Notes: generated from the sequence alone by a model not told the origin. A stretch of DNA of 64,000 nucleotides from Anaerostipes sp. (GCA_028704435.1 JAQWFL010000010.1:1-64000); one strand, 5' to 3'; counted from the stretch's first letter, positions 35,038 through 44,185 are shown. A program made the numbers and translations.

Positions 35038-36507
35038 CTATTGCTTGTAATGACTTAAAAAATCTGCAATCTTACCCATAGCATCATCTAATACCCCAAG
35101 CTCTGGTAAATAGACTACACGGAAATGATCTGGCTCCTTCCAGTTAAACCCTCCCCCATGAATAATCAAGATTTTCTTTTCTTTTAATAAGTCTAATGCA
35201 AACTTTTCATCATCCACAATATTAAACTTTTTTGTATCCAGTTTTGGGAACATATAAAATGCTGCTTTTGGCTTTACAACACTAATTCCAGGTATATCCT
35301 TCAACGCATTGTATACATACTCTCTTTGCTCATATACACGTCCTCCCGGAACTACATAATTCTCCACGCTTTGATTGCCCCAAAGTGCGGTCTGCACAAT
35401 AGACTGGGCAGGAACATTAGAACACAGTCTCATATTGGATAACATATCAATTCCTTGAATATAATCTTTTGCAATATCTTTATTTCCACTTAAGATCATC
35501 CATCCAATTCGATATCCTGCAACCATATGGGATTTAGATAGTCCACTAAAGGTAACACAGAATAAATCTGGTGCCATAGATGCAATGGAAATATGTTCTT
35601 CCCCATCCATGACAAGACGGTCATAAATCTCATCTGAAAAAATAATCAAATGATTCTCTCTTGCAACATTTACAATCTCTTGTAACACTTCTGTTGGATA
35701 TAACGCTCCTGTTGGATTGTTGGGATTAATAATAACAATTGCCTTAGTGCGATTTGTGATTTTCTTTTTAATATCATCTATATCCGGATACCAGTTTGCC
35801 TCTTCATCACAAATATAATGAACTGCCTTTCCTCCTGCTAAGGTAGCACATGCTGTCCATAAAGGATAATCCGGTGACGGGATGAGAATCTCATCCCCAT
35901 CATCTAATAATGCTGACATACATAAATTGATTAATTCGCTTACACCATTTCCAGTATAAATATCTTCCACAGACACATTGGGAATCTTCTTAATCTGGGC
36001 ATACTGCATAATTGCTTTTCTGGCTGAAAATAATCCTTTGGATGTGGAATATCCTTCACAGTCAGCAAGCTGTTTACTCATATCATAGATAACTTCATCT
36101 GGTGTTGAAAATCCAAAAGGTGCTGGATTTCCAATGTTTAATTTTAGAATTCTTGTACCTGTCTCTTCCATTCTGTCTGCCTCTTCAACTACAGGACCTC
36201 TAACATCATATAATACATTGTCTAACTTTGAAGACTTTTTAATTGTTTTCATATTCTCTTCTCCTGGATTCTCTATTTGTAATTGGTTGCTCTCTCCTGT
36301 TAGCCACGCCTCTTCCACGCCTAATATATTAGCCAAAAAGAGTAGATTCTCCGCTCGTGGTACTGTCTTTCCACTGACATACTGACTCATATGACTTTTG
36401 CCAAGTTTAACGCCTTCTTCCTGAGCAGTTCTTACTAAATCAACTTGCTTATATCTTTTTCTCTTCATTGCCTCTTTTAAACGATATGCAAATATATCTT
36501 TATCCAT
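35038..36507 (-). CDS. XRE-type HTH fused to an AlaA-like aminotransferase
   Basis: A 489-aa fusion. Residues about 5-75 are a helix-turn-helix of the Cro/CI type (YKQVDLVRTAQEEGVKLG, SHMSQYVSGKTVP, AWLTGES). Residues from about 86 are a complete class I/II PLP aminotransferase of the AlaA/alanine branch: NPAPFGF, NGVSELI, INPNNPTGAL, SDEIYDRL, Schiff-base Lys K325 in SGLSKSHMVAGYR, and a C-terminal HFRVVYLP. GGAGGAAGAC precedes the long start. An internal ATG (36252) has AGGAGAAGAG upstream and would yield the free enzyme. Likely alanine-pyruvate transamination with DNA binding. Direct-repeat boxes overlap its own promoter. Confidence 0.9.
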   Translation of the reverse strand: MDKDIFAYRLKEAMKRKRYKQVDLVRTAQEEGVKLGKSHMSQYVSGKTVPRAENLLFLANILGVEEAWLTGESNQLQIENPGEENMKTIKKSSKLDNVLYDVRGPVVEEADRMEETGTRILKLNIGNPAPFGFSTPDEVIYDMSKQLADCEGYSTSKGLFSARKAIMQYAQIKKIPNVSVEDIYTGNGVSELINLCMSALLDDGDEILIPSPDYPLWTACATLAGGKAVHYICDEEANWYPDIDDIKKKITNRTKAIVIINPNNPTGALYPTEVLQEIVNVARENHLIIFSDEIYDRLVMDGEEHISIASMAPDLFCVTFSGLSKSHMVAGYRIGWMILSGNKDIAKDYIQGIDMLSNMRLCSNVPAQSIVQTALWGNQSVENYVVPGGRVYEQREYVYNALKDIPGISVVKPKAAFYMFPKLDTKKFNIVDDEKFALDLLKEKKILIIHGGGFNWKEPDHFRVVYLPELGVLDDAMGKIADFLSHYKQ

Positions 36508-36522
36508 TGTCTTCCTCCATAA

Positions 36523-36610
36523 GTTCAATTTATATTCAAAAGTTCAATTTCTTTTTGCTATTTTCTATAGATTATACCACTTTTACATAGGCGGTTCAAT
36601 AATTAGTTCA
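36523..36610 (-). promoter_or_regulatory. Promoter and repeated TTGAAC boxes of the HTH-aminotransferase gene
   Basis: Minus-strand TTGAAC (36594-36599), 17 bp, TATAAT (36571-36576, extended TGG). The -35 is itself one copy of a repeated ATTGAAC box; two more copies lie downstream at 36523-36530 and 36542-36549, and a partial at 36606-36610. The arrangement suggests autoregulation by the HTH domain encoded downstream. Confidence 0.65.
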
Positions 36611-36638
36611 TTTTCAGTTAAAGAAGTTTAATTTTACG

Positions 36639-36672
36639 CAAAAAAAGAGCAGATTCATTGAAATCTACTCTT
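36639..36672 (-). terminator. Terminator of the manO-manA-PTS operon
   Basis: Stem AAGAGTAGATT / AATCTGCTCTT (one G-T pair) followed by a T-run on the minus strand, starting 5 bases after the PTS gene. Confidence 0.8.
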
Positions 36673-36676
36673 AAAA

Positions 36677-38788
36677 TTATTTTTTAACTAACATAACTTT
36701 CTTCTTTGCATCCATTTTTCCTGTTTTCTCAATGGTAAGCGAAGTAAAGTCCTCACTATTGCTCACAACAACAGGTGTAGTTAAGGAAAATCCTGCTTTC
36801 TTTATCTTATGGATATCAAAGGTTGCAATACGGTCTCCCACAAAAACTTTCATTCCTGGTTCTACCATAACATTATAATGTTCTCCATTTAACTTCACAG
36901 TATCCAGTCCCAGATGAATTAGAATCTCTGCTCCACCTTCTGAATTAATCCCAATAGCATGTTTGGTACTAAATACTACACTTATTGTTCCATTTACTGG
37001 AGCATATACAACTCCAGCTGCTGGTTCTACCGCAAATCCATCTCCTAACATTCCATTGGAAAACACATCATCCCTTACATCGTCAAGAGGAATTACCTTT
37101 CCCCTAATTGGATTGTGAACGGTCTCAATGTTAATATTTTCATCTCTTGGTATCTCAATCTTGTCAATGGAAATATGGTCTGCCAAAGTACTAGAAAGAT
37201 AACTTTCCAAGTTAGACTTAAGTACCGTAACCTGTGGTCCATAAATAATCTGAACTCCATTTCCTTTTCGAATAATTCCTCTTGCACCACCGATATTTAG
37301 TGCATACTCACTGATACGCAACCCATTCTTTAAGGTACATCGAAGTCTCGTTGCACAGCAGTCCAAGTCTATAATATTACTCTTTCCACCTAATCCTGCA
37401 ATCATATAAGCACATTTTTCTGCCTCTTCAATCTCTTCTGCTTCTTGATCTATTATAGTTTCATCCTGTCCTTGACAAAGTTCTTCTTTGGTAAAGTTTT
37501 TTTCTTCCTCTATTTCACCCCGTCCTGGCGTCTTTAAATCAAATTTCTTAATAACACAAGAAAATAGTGCATAGTACACAACAAAATAAATGAGCCCAAC
37601 TGGGATAAACATCATCCAATTTGTTTTTTCCTGTCCCTGCATCACACCAAATAAAAACATATCAATGACACCGCCTGAAAACGTCAGACCAACACATACT
37701 TTCAGCACATGCATTAACATATATGAAAGTCCAGCAAGCCCACAGTGAATTGCATACAATCCTGGTGCCAAGAATAGAAACGTAAATTCTAATGGTTCTG
37801 TGATTCCTGTTAATAAGGAAGTTAAAGCCGCTGATAACAACAATCCTCCAACAGCTTTCCTCTTTTTAGACTCTGCACACCGATACATTGCAAGTGCTGC
37901 CCCAGGAAGTCCAAAAATCATAAGTGGAAACTTTCCTGTCATAAATCTTGTGGCTGACACTGCAAAATGTCCAGTTCCCGGATCCGCAAGTTGGGCAAAA
38001 AATATATTTTGTGCCCCTTCTATGGTCTTTCCTGCAATTTCCATAGTTCCACCAAGAGAAGTCTGCCAAAACGGTAAGTAAAATACATGATGGAGACCAA
38101 AAGGTATCAATGCCCGTTCCATCACTCCATAAATAAACGTACCAAAATACCCACTGACACGAACTACTTCTCCCACTGCATACATTCCATTTTGAATTGG
38201 CTGCCATATATAGAACATTAAAATTCCAACAAACACATATACCACCGTACATATAATCGGAACAAACCTAGTCCCTCCAAAAAAAGAAACTACTTCTGGC
38301 AGTTTTACCTTGTAGAAACGGTTATGAAGGGCTGCAACACCTAATCCAACAACGATTCCTCCAAAGACTCCCATTTGAAGAGATGTAATTCCCATAATAG
38401 AAACTGTTGCTCCTGTATGAAGAGCCTTTGCCCCTCCGTTGATTGCAATCATAGATCCAGTTGCTGTATTCATAATAAAAAAAGCGATGGCCCCAGACAA
38501 AGCTGCAACTTCCTTTTCTGCTTTCGCCATACCAATAGCAACACCCACTGCAAAAATAAGTGGCAAATTCTGAAATACAGCATTTCCACAATCTCCACAT
38601 ATTTTTAATATGGTATACGGAATTGTCCCAGGTCCCATAATATTCATCAGATGATATTCATTTAACATATTTTCATTGGTAAAAGACTGTCCAATTCCCA
38701 GTAACAATCCTGCTACAGGTAGTATTGCAATAGGCAGCATAAAAGAACGTCCTATTCGCTGAAAGATTTCAAAAATCTTATTCCTCAT
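36677..38788 (-). CDS. PTS glucose/maltose/GlcNAc-type permease EIICBA
   Basis: A 703-aa three-domain permease. EIIC (about 1-420) is membrane-bound, with the family segment GLTGITEPLEF-like LTGITEPLEFTFLF. EIIB (about 460-535) has the phosphocysteine region DCCATRLRCTLKN. EIIA (about 555-700) is crr-like, with the phospho-His in EILIHLGLDTVKLNG. Two adjacent Cys occur at the EIIB site. AGGAGAGTGT fixes the start. It follows manA by 22 bp and manO, so a mannose, glucose or amino sugar is imported as the 6-phosphate. The exact sugar is not readable. Confidence 0.92.
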   Translation of the reverse strand: MRNKIFEIFQRIGRSFMLPIAILPVAGLLLGIGQSFTNENMLNEYHLMNIMGPGTIPYTILKICGDCGNAVFQNLPLIFAVGVAIGMAKAEKEVAALSGAIAFFIMNTATGSMIAINGGAKALHTGATVSIMGITSLQMGVFGGIVVGLGVAALHNRFYKVKLPEVVSFFGGTRFVPIICTVVYVFVGILMFYIWQPIQNGMYAVGEVVRVSGYFGTFIYGVMERALIPFGLHHVFYLPFWQTSLGGTMEIAGKTIEGAQNIFFAQLADPGTGHFAVSATRFMTGKFPLMIFGLPGAALAMYRCAESKKRKAVGGLLLSAALTSLLTGITEPLEFTFLFLAPGLYAIHCGLAGLSYMLMHVLKVCVGLTFSGGVIDMFLFGVMQGQEKTNWMMFIPVGLIYFVVYYALFSCVIKKFDLKTPGRGEIEEEKNFTKEELCQGQDETIIDQEAEEIEEAEKCAYMIAGLGGKSNIIDLDCCATRLRCTLKNGLRISEYALNIGGARGIIRKGNGVQIIYGPQVTVLKSNLESYLSSTLADHISIDKIEIPRDENINIETVHNPIRGKVIPLDDVRDDVFSNGMLGDGFAVEPAAGVVYAPVNGTISVVFSTKHAIGINSEGGAEILIHLGLDTVKLNGEHYNVMVEPGMKVFVGDRIATFDIHKIKKAGFSLTTPVVVSNSEDFTSLTIEKTGKMDAKKKVMLVKK

Positions 38789-38810
38789 ACACTCTCCTAA
38801 ATCAGTTCTC

Positions 38811-39746
38811 TTAAAGTGTTGCAATCATTACGTGCATACATCCATCAAATACAACCTTTTGCTGATCTGAACATACGATAAAATGCTCTCCTTTGGCAAC
38901 GTCCATATGATTCATAGTTCCATTGCCATCAATAATACTTACCATCTGAAATGGTGCATCATTTACAATTGTATTCTCTCCATTTAATTTGTAGCTGTCC
39001 ACTTTAAAATACTCACTCTTAATATACTCTGTCTTTGTTCCATGTTCCAATGTCTCAGTAACATAGTTATCACTCTTTGCTTCTGCAGCTGGTATCGTTG
39101 TCACATCAATGGACTGCTGCACATGAAGCTGCCTTTCATTTCCATCTGCATCTTTTCTATGGTAATCATACACTCGATATGTAATATCTGAAGATTGCTG
39201 TGCCTCATAGATAAGGGAACCACTGCAGATTGCATGTAATGTTCCTGATGGAATATAGAAAAAATCTCCTTCACTTACCTGAAATGAATTCAAAAGATGA
39301 TCATAATCATCTTCTTCAATTGCCTTTACGAATTCATCTTTTGTTTTTGCATGATGTCCCATAACCATCTTTGTTCCTTCATCTGCCTGTAATACATACC
39401 AGCATTCTGTTTTTCCCAAAGAATTCTCATGTTTTTTTGCATAATCATCGCCAGGATGGACTTGCACTGATAAATCATTCTTTGCATCTATAATCTTAAC
39501 AAGAAGAGGAAACTCGGTTCCCTGAACATTACCAAATAACTCTTTGTGATTTTCAAATACCCAGGATAAAGTTTTCCCTGCAAACTCTCCATCTGCAATT
39601 TTACAATCCCCATTCTTATGTGCAGAAATTGCCCAACACTCTCCTGTATGGTCGCTTGGAATATTGTACCCATAAACATCTCTTAGTTTATGTCCACCCC
39701 AAATCATCTCCTTAAACACTGGATCCATCTTTAAAATATGTCCCAT
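38811..39746 (-). CDS. manA: Mannose-6-phosphate isomerase (class I)
   Basis: Zinc enzyme interconverting mannose 6-phosphate and fructose 6-phosphate. The type I signature is seen: zinc ligands in LSVQVHPGDDYA (Gln, His), Glu in GKTECWYVL and His in SGTLHAICSGS. 311 aa is the short Firmicutes form. AAGGAGGTTGTT precedes the ATG. It sits 12 bp after manO and before the EIICBA permease, in line with entry of mannose-6-P from one or both PTS systems. Confidence 0.95.
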   Translation of the reverse strand: MGHILKMDPVFKEMIWGGHKLRDVYGYNIPSDHTGECWAISAHKNGDCKIADGEFAGKTLSWVFENHKELFGNVQGTEFPLLVKIIDAKNDLSVQVHPGDDYAKKHENSLGKTECWYVLQADEGTKMVMGHHAKTKDEFVKAIEEDDYDHLLNSFQVSEGDFFYIPSGTLHAICSGSLIYEAQQSSDITYRVYDYHRKDADGNERQLHVQQSIDVTTIPAAEAKSDNYVTETLEHGTKTEYIKSEYFKVDSYKLNGENTIVNDAPFQMVSIIDGNGTMNHMDVAKGEHFIVCSDQQKVVFDGCMHVMIATL

Positions 39747-39758
39747 AACAACCTCCTT

Positions 39759-40136
39759 TTATTTATCTTTTTTGAATACTCCGGTTACTTTTCTCTTTAA
39801 AACTTGGAAGAAGCTTAGAGATCTCACCATATGATCTGCTGCAACATATTTACTAATTGCACGTAATACCTCAATTGGTTTTTTCGATGAAAAAGAAAAA
39901 TCTCCATTCTTCTTTGTTCTCAATGCATATCTTGGAATATGTTTTCCACCAAACATAACAGAAGCAAGAACATAATCTACTTCTTCCCATGGGATTTGAA
40001 TAAAATCCTCCACATTTCTATCATTAAAAAATTCAAATCCTTTATCTCCAATCATAATCTTCCCATATGTAGTAAGTCCATGATATGAAGTTCCGTCAAT
40101 TACATAGTCTACTTTTGTGTTAATTGATTGAGCCAT
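39759..40136 (-). CDS. manO: DUF956 family protein ManO
   Basis: A 125-aa cytoplasmic protein of the DUF956/ManO family, regularly linked to mannose-family PTS operons and implicated in their regulation. The translation MAQSINTKVDYVIDGTSYHG and the segment FGGKHIPRYALRTKKNG are typical. I start at MAQSIN, preceded by AGAGGTATAATT; the longer frame starts 19 codons earlier inside an inverted repeat. A terminator separates it from manZ, so it begins a second operon with manA and the EIICBA gene. Its mechanism is not known. Confidence 0.85.
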   Translation of the reverse strand: MAQSINTKVDYVIDGTSYHGLTTYGKIMIGDKGFEFFNDRNVEDFIQIPWEEVDYVLASVMFGGKHIPRYALRTKKNGDFSFSSKKPIEVLRAISKYVAADHMVRSLSFFQVLKRKVTGVFKKDK

Positions 40137-40170
40137 AATTATACCTCTCTTATTTTTTATTCTTTTTTCC

Positions 40171-40206
40171 ATCTGTATGAAAACTGCGTACAATTTTCAT
40201 ACAGAT
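40171..40206. repeat. Long inverted repeat upstream of manO
   Basis: Perfect 13-bp arms, ATCTGTATGAAAA / TTTTCATACAGAT, around a 10-nt centre, between the manZ terminator and manO. No T-run follows on either strand, so it is more likely an operator or an mRNA-stabilising hairpin than a terminator. The TGTATGAAA arm recurs at 16400-16429. Confidence 0.6.
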
Positions 40207-40236
40207 AAAAAAAAGCCCGGAAAAAAATTCCGAACT
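40207..40236 (-). terminator. Terminator of manXYZ
   Basis: Stem GTTCGGAA / TTCCGGGC (with G-T pairing) followed by eight T on the minus strand, 14 bases after manZ. Confidence 0.85.
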
Positions 40237-40249
40237 TTTTTCATTTAGA

Positions 40250-41161
40250 TTATAACAAACCTACAAGGTGTCCTGCAATACCTACAATAAATAATGCTAA
40301 GATAATTACGATTGGAGAAACGTTCTTCTTCAATAACCACATGCAGAATAATGTTAATAATAATGGAACCAATCCAGGAATTAATGAATCTAAGTTGTTT
40401 TGTAAAGTTGTAACTTTAGTTGCTGACAAAGATAATCCTGAAGCATATTGGTTAAATGCTGCTTCTAATCCTTTTGCTCCTGCTGGAAGTTTAGCCCAGT
40501 CAATGAAAGCTCCATCACTTAATTGAACTTTAGATACAACTGGTTGGAAGCTAATTGATACCCAACGTTGAACTAATGATCCAAGGATGAACATACCAAG
40601 GATAGATGCTCCCTTTGTAACCTTTTGTAACAATCCACCAGATAAATCTTCTGTGATTGCTGATCCTGCTTTGTAACCAAATTCTTGTGTATACCAAATG
40701 AATCCCCAACGAATTACATTCCATAATACGAAGAAAAGAATAGGTCCAAGAATATTTCCTGTTAATGCTAAAGATGCTCCTAAAGCTCCTAAGATTGGAC
40801 GTACTGTAAACCAGAATACTGGATCTCCAACACCTGCTAAAGGTCCCATCATACCAATCTTAACACCCTGAATTGCTGCATCGTCTACTTCTGCACCATT
40901 GGCACGTTCTTCTTCTAATGCCAATGTAACACCAACAACTGGTGCTGCTACATATGGATGTGTATTAAAGAATTCTAGATGACGCTTTAATGCTGCCACT
41001 CTGTCTTCTTGTGTTTTATATAATTTCTTGATAGCTGGAATCATTGCATAACACCAACCACCATTTTGCATACGCTCATAGTTCCATGAACCTTGAAGGA
41101 AGGTAGAACGCCATGCAACGGATAATCGATCCTTCTTACTTAATGTAATTTTATCTGCCAT
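40250..41161 (-). CDS. manZ: PTS mannose/fructose/sorbose family IID component
   Basis: A 303-aa membrane subunit. ITLSKKDRLSVAWRSTFLQG at the start, the MQNGGWCYAMIPAI segment and GPLAGVGDPVFWFTVRP are IID family landmarks, with membrane helices in the C-terminal half. AAGGAGGTAAGAAAA precedes the ATG. It completes the permease with IIC (15 bp upstream). The family name does not determine the sugar; mannose, glucose or glucosamine are usual. Confidence 0.94.
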   Translation of the reverse strand: MADKITLSKKDRLSVAWRSTFLQGSWNYERMQNGGWCYAMIPAIKKLYKTQEDRVAALKRHLEFFNTHPYVAAPVVGVTLALEEERANGAEVDDAAIQGVKIGMMGPLAGVGDPVFWFTVRPILGALGASLALTGNILGPILFFVLWNVIRWGFIWYTQEFGYKAGSAITEDLSGGLLQKVTKGASILGMFILGSLVQRWVSISFQPVVSKVQLSDGAFIDWAKLPAGAKGLEAAFNQYASGLSLSATKVTTLQNNLDSLIPGLVPLLLTLFCMWLLKKNVSPIVIILALFIVGIAGHLVGLL

Positions 41162-41176
41162 TTTTCTTACCTCCTT

Positions 41177-41977
41177 CTAATAATTATTTAAAATATCACC
41201 TAATGGGTCGCCAGTATTGCTACCTCCACCATTAGAAGAACCACTGTTTTCTGATAATGTTAAATAGATTAATGCTAGTGTCACACCGATTGCACCTAAT
41301 GCGATTAATGTTAAATCAGCAAGTGCTGCTAATACAAAACCAAGTGCAAAGAATGGCCATACTTCTTTTGTTGCCATCATGTTAATAACCATTGCATAAC
41401 CAACAGCTACTACCATTCCACCACCGATTGCCATACCATCTGTTAACCAAGCTGGCATAGATTGTAAGAAATCTTGTACTGTCTTAGCTGGGATAACTAA
41501 AAGTGCTGCTGCTGGAATCGCAATACGGATACCTTGTAAGCAAATTGCAATAATATGCCAAAGTTCTACACCTTTAAAGTTACATTTTTCAGCTGCTGCA
41601 TCCATTCTATGAACACATGCTACAGATAATGTACGTACTACCATTGTTAAGAATAATCCTGCTACTGCTAGTGGAATTGCCACTGCGATAGCTGTACTTA
41701 CTCCTGCTTTTCCTTGTCCACCTAGGACTAAGATAATAGCAGATGCTACAGATGCTAACGCTGCATCTGGTGCAACGGCTGCACCGATGTTAGCCCATCC
41801 TAAAGCGATCATCTGAAGACTACCACCAAGGATAATACCTGCTTCTAAGTTACCTGTTACTAGCCCGATTAGTGTACACGCCACTAATGGTTGATGGAAT
41901 TGCCATTGGTCTAATACTCCTTCCATCCCAGCTAAAAAGGCAACTATAACAACTAATACCATTGAAATAACTGACAT
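41177..41977 (-). CDS. manY: PTS mannose/fructose/sorbose family IIC component
   Basis: A 266-aa membrane protein with several helices. The family start DQWQFHQPLVACTLIGLVTG and LGWANIGAAVAPDAALASV are clear. The C-terminus ends in a short Gly/Ser/Asn-rich tail (GSSNGGGSNTGD) that is not conserved in the family. AGAGGAGGAATTATA precedes the ATG. It lies between manX and manZ with small gaps, so the three genes are one unit. Confidence 0.94.
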   Translation of the reverse strand: MSVISMVLVVIVAFLAGMEGVLDQWQFHQPLVACTLIGLVTGNLEAGIILGGSLQMIALGWANIGAAVAPDAALASVASAIILVLGGQGKAGVSTAIAVAIPLAVAGLFLTMVVRTLSVACVHRMDAAAEKCNFKGVELWHIIAICLQGIRIAIPAAALLVIPAKTVQDFLQSMPAWLTDGMAIGGGMVVAVGYAMVINMMATKEVWPFFALGFVLAALADLTLIALGAIGVTLALIYLTLSENSGSSNGGGSNTGDPLGDILNNY

Positions 41978-42000
41978 TATAATTCCTCCTCTTTTTTAAG

Positions 42001-42984
42001 CTATTTTAATTCAGCTCTTGCTTTATTCACAATATTTTCCATGTTCTCTTTTGAATCTGTTGGTACTTTACGAACGTCAAAAGAAATTCCTTTTTCTTTT
42101 AACTTATCAAATGTTGCAACATCTTCTTTTCCTAATGAGATTACTTTGTTAACAGCAACTTTTCCTTTAGAATGTGCCATAGAACCTACATTAATTTCCT
42201 TAATTGCGACTCCACCTTCGATTGCTTTTAATGCATCTTGAGGTGTCTCAAAAAGTAACAATGCTTTTGTATCTCCAAAACGTGGATCCTTTGCTACTTC
42301 AATCATTTTATTGATTGGAACAACGTTTGCACGTACTCCTGGAGGCGCTGCCTCTTGGATTAACTTCTTACGAAGATCATCATGAGCCACTGCATCTGAA
42401 ACAACGATAATACGCGTTGGATGTGTCGTCTTAGTCCAGGCTGTTGCGACTTGACCATGCAATAATCTTGAATCAATACGAGCTAATACATACTCAATCT
42501 TTCCATCTCCTAATACTGTTCCTTCTGGAATAGCCCCCTGAGGTGCTGCTGCAGCTTGTGCTGCTGGTGCGGCAGTTGCAGGTGCTAAACTGTCTGGAGT
42601 TACAGAAACCCCGTCCTTTGCACTTGTAATGATTTGTGACGCAACTTCGTGAGCTGTCTCTGCTCCCATGCGTGCTCCATATGCTTCAAGAAGCATTGGT
42701 AAGTTCAAACCAGCAACAATTGCCCATTTGTCCTCATGTCCATCAATCAACCCATTTGCTTGATTGTATGGAGTTCCACCTTTTAGATCAACCATAAACA
42801 ACACTTGTTCTGGATCATCAAATGAAGCGATTGCTTCTTCCATCTTTGCTTTGATGTCATTTGGTCCTTCACTTGGTTGCAATGTAACGGCTTTTACATT
42901 GGGTTGGTCTCCGAAAATCATGGATCCTGACTGTAAAATTCCAGTCGCGAAATCTCCATGTGTAGCAAGAATAATTCCTACCAT
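42001..42984 (-). CDS. manX: PTS mannose family IIAB component
   Basis: A 327-aa cytoplasmic fusion of IIA and IIB. IIA starts MVGIILATHGDFA with the phospho-His H9. An Ala/Pro-rich hinge (about 134-152) joins IIB, whose site is LARIDSRLLHGQV with H176. The first ATG is only one base from the GGAGG, so I use the second, two codons on. A RAT antiterminator site and terminator lie in the leader, so expression depends on the LicT-type protein encoded upstream. Confidence 0.94.
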   Translation of the reverse strand: MVGIILATHGDFATGILQSGSMIFGDQPNVKAVTLQPSEGPNDIKAKMEEAIASFDDPEQVLFMVDLKGGTPYNQANGLIDGHEDKWAIVAGLNLPMLLEAYGARMGAETAHEVASQIITSAKDGVSVTPDSLAPATAAPAAQAAAAPQGAIPEGTVLGDGKIEYVLARIDSRLLHGQVATAWTKTTHPTRIIVVSDAVAHDDLRKKLIQEAAPPGVRANVVPINKMIEVAKDPRFGDTKALLLFETPQDALKAIEGGVAIKEINVGSMAHSKGKVAVNKVISLGKEDVATFDKLKEKGISFDVRKVPTDSKENMENIVNKARAELK

Positions 42985-43052
42985 TTTCATTCCTCCTTTT
43001 CTCTTTCTAAGCTTTTATCTTTTTCACAAGAATCTCTACGAGTTTCTCATAT

Positions 43053-43175
43053 ATAAAAAAAACTTGATTCAAACCATAAACTTCTCTTTATGACAAGCAG
43101 GCACAAAATGCCTGTTACATAAATATAAAATCCATCGTTCAAACCAAGTTTAGCCTGCATTACCAGTAACAATCC
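43053..43175 (-). promoter_or_regulatory. RAT antiterminator site and terminator ahead of manXYZ
   Basis: The minus strand shows GGATTGTTACTG, then GCAGGCTAAAC (43147-43175), the ribonucleic antiterminator consensus bound by BglG/LicT/SacY proteins. Its 3' part, AAACTTGGTT, can pair (one G-T) with AATCAAGTTT at 43060-43069, which is followed by a T-run. A small CAGGCA/TGCCTG hairpin sits inside the loop. Binding of the antiterminator to RAT would block the terminator and let manXYZ be transcribed. Confidence 0.85.
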
Positions 43176-43220
43176 TGATTAAAAAATTATTAACTTTTTA
43201 TAAAAGTTTTATTAACTTTA

Positions 43221-44051
43221 CTATCTCATTGTAACTCTTCTGATGTGAACTGTCAAGTACATCATCTCTTCATCTTTCATTTCGTGATTACATTTTTTTT
43301 GAATGTGCTCCTTAATCTTCTCCACACAATCAACACAGTCTTGATACTTATTCCTTATAATCTCTTGGAATTCCGTATCATCACTCTCTACTTCCTTCCC
43401 AGCATATATTCTCTGTGAAAAGAACTTCAAATGAGTAATAAATCTTTCATAATAAACAGAATCCTTGTCAATCTTACCATCAAAACATTCATCGACAATC
43501 CCTAGGATATCATCTACCAGCTTAGTCATCTCTGTAATCTGTGTCATATCCATATCAAGCTCTGCATTCACAATATGAAGTGCGATAAATGCAGCTTCAT
43601 CCATAGGAAGCGTAACTTTTAACTTACGTTCAATCATTCGAATTGCAGCCTGTCCAATCAAATATTCTTGGTAATAAAACTTCTTTACTTCCCAAAAAAA
43701 TGGATTCTGAAATGGAACACCCATCTCAACACGCTCAATTGCAAAATTAATATGATCCGTTAATGCTACATAAATATTGTCATTGATATTCTTTTGTAAT
43801 CTATCCTTTGCGTACTGAATAATCTCATTAGAAATTAACACACGTTCCATCGGAATCTCTGATACTAATTCCTGAAATCGATGGGATACTTTAGAATCCT
43901 GCATCGTGAACACTTTCTCAATTTTGTCTGAATCAATCAAGTCTCCTTTTTTAGTCTTGAATCCAAGTCCTCGTCCCATTAAAACGTTCTCAACACCATT
44001 GCCATCTCTTGAAATAACAATGTTGTTATTTACAACCTTTAATATCTGCAA
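43221..44051 (-). CDS. LicT/BglG-family transcriptional antiterminator
   Basis: A 276-aa RNA-binding antiterminator: CAT domain (1-55, MQILKVVNNNIVISRDGNG), PRD1 (about 60-165) and PRD2 (about 170-275), each with conserved His (LTDHINFAIERV, FIALHIVNAE, ITHLKFFSQR, LTVHIRR). The start is a TTG giving MQILKVV, with GAGAGG 8 bases upstream; the TTG two codons earlier is too close to that site. It is followed by manXYZ, which carries a RAT, and it has its own RAT in the leader. PRD phosphorylation by HPr and EIIB should tie activity to sugar transport. Confidence 0.94.
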   Translation of the reverse strand: MQILKVVNNNIVISRDGNGVENVLMGRGLGFKTKKGDLIDSDKIEKVFTMQDSKVSHRFQELVSEIPMERVLISNEIIQYAKDRLQKNINDNIYVALTDHINFAIERVEMGVPFQNPFFWEVKKFYYQEYLIGQAAIRMIERKLKVTLPMDEAAFIALHIVNAELDMDMTQITEMTKLVDDILGIVDECFDGKIDKDSVYYERFITHLKFFSQRIYAGKEVESDDTEFQEIIRNKYQDCVDCVEKIKEHIQKKCNHEMKDEEMMYLTVHIRRVTMR

Positions 44052-44097
44052 TGTCAAAACCTCTCTTTTTTCTGATGCTGCCGGCTTCTGTCAAGGA

Positions 44098-44171
44098 CAA
44101 AAAAAAAGCAAACCAATATGTACAAAAAAGATGTTTCAACTTTGGTTTAGCCTGCCGAACAGTAACAATCC
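44098..44171 (-). promoter_or_regulatory. RAT antiterminator site and terminator ahead of the licT-type gene
   Basis: GGATTGTTACTG followed by GGCAGGCTAAACC (44144-44171, minus strand) is a second RAT. Its end, AAACCAAA, pairs with TTGGTTT downstream, which is followed by GC and nine T. The antiterminator therefore controls its own message as well as that of manXYZ. Confidence 0.88.
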
Positions 44172-44185
44172 ATTACTTAAATAAC

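Noticed and set aside
37866-38252. 128-codon minus-strand frame inside the EIICBA permease gene
   Set aside because: Out-of-frame shadow of the EIIC coding sequence; Trp/Cys/Ser-rich and without a ribosome binding site.
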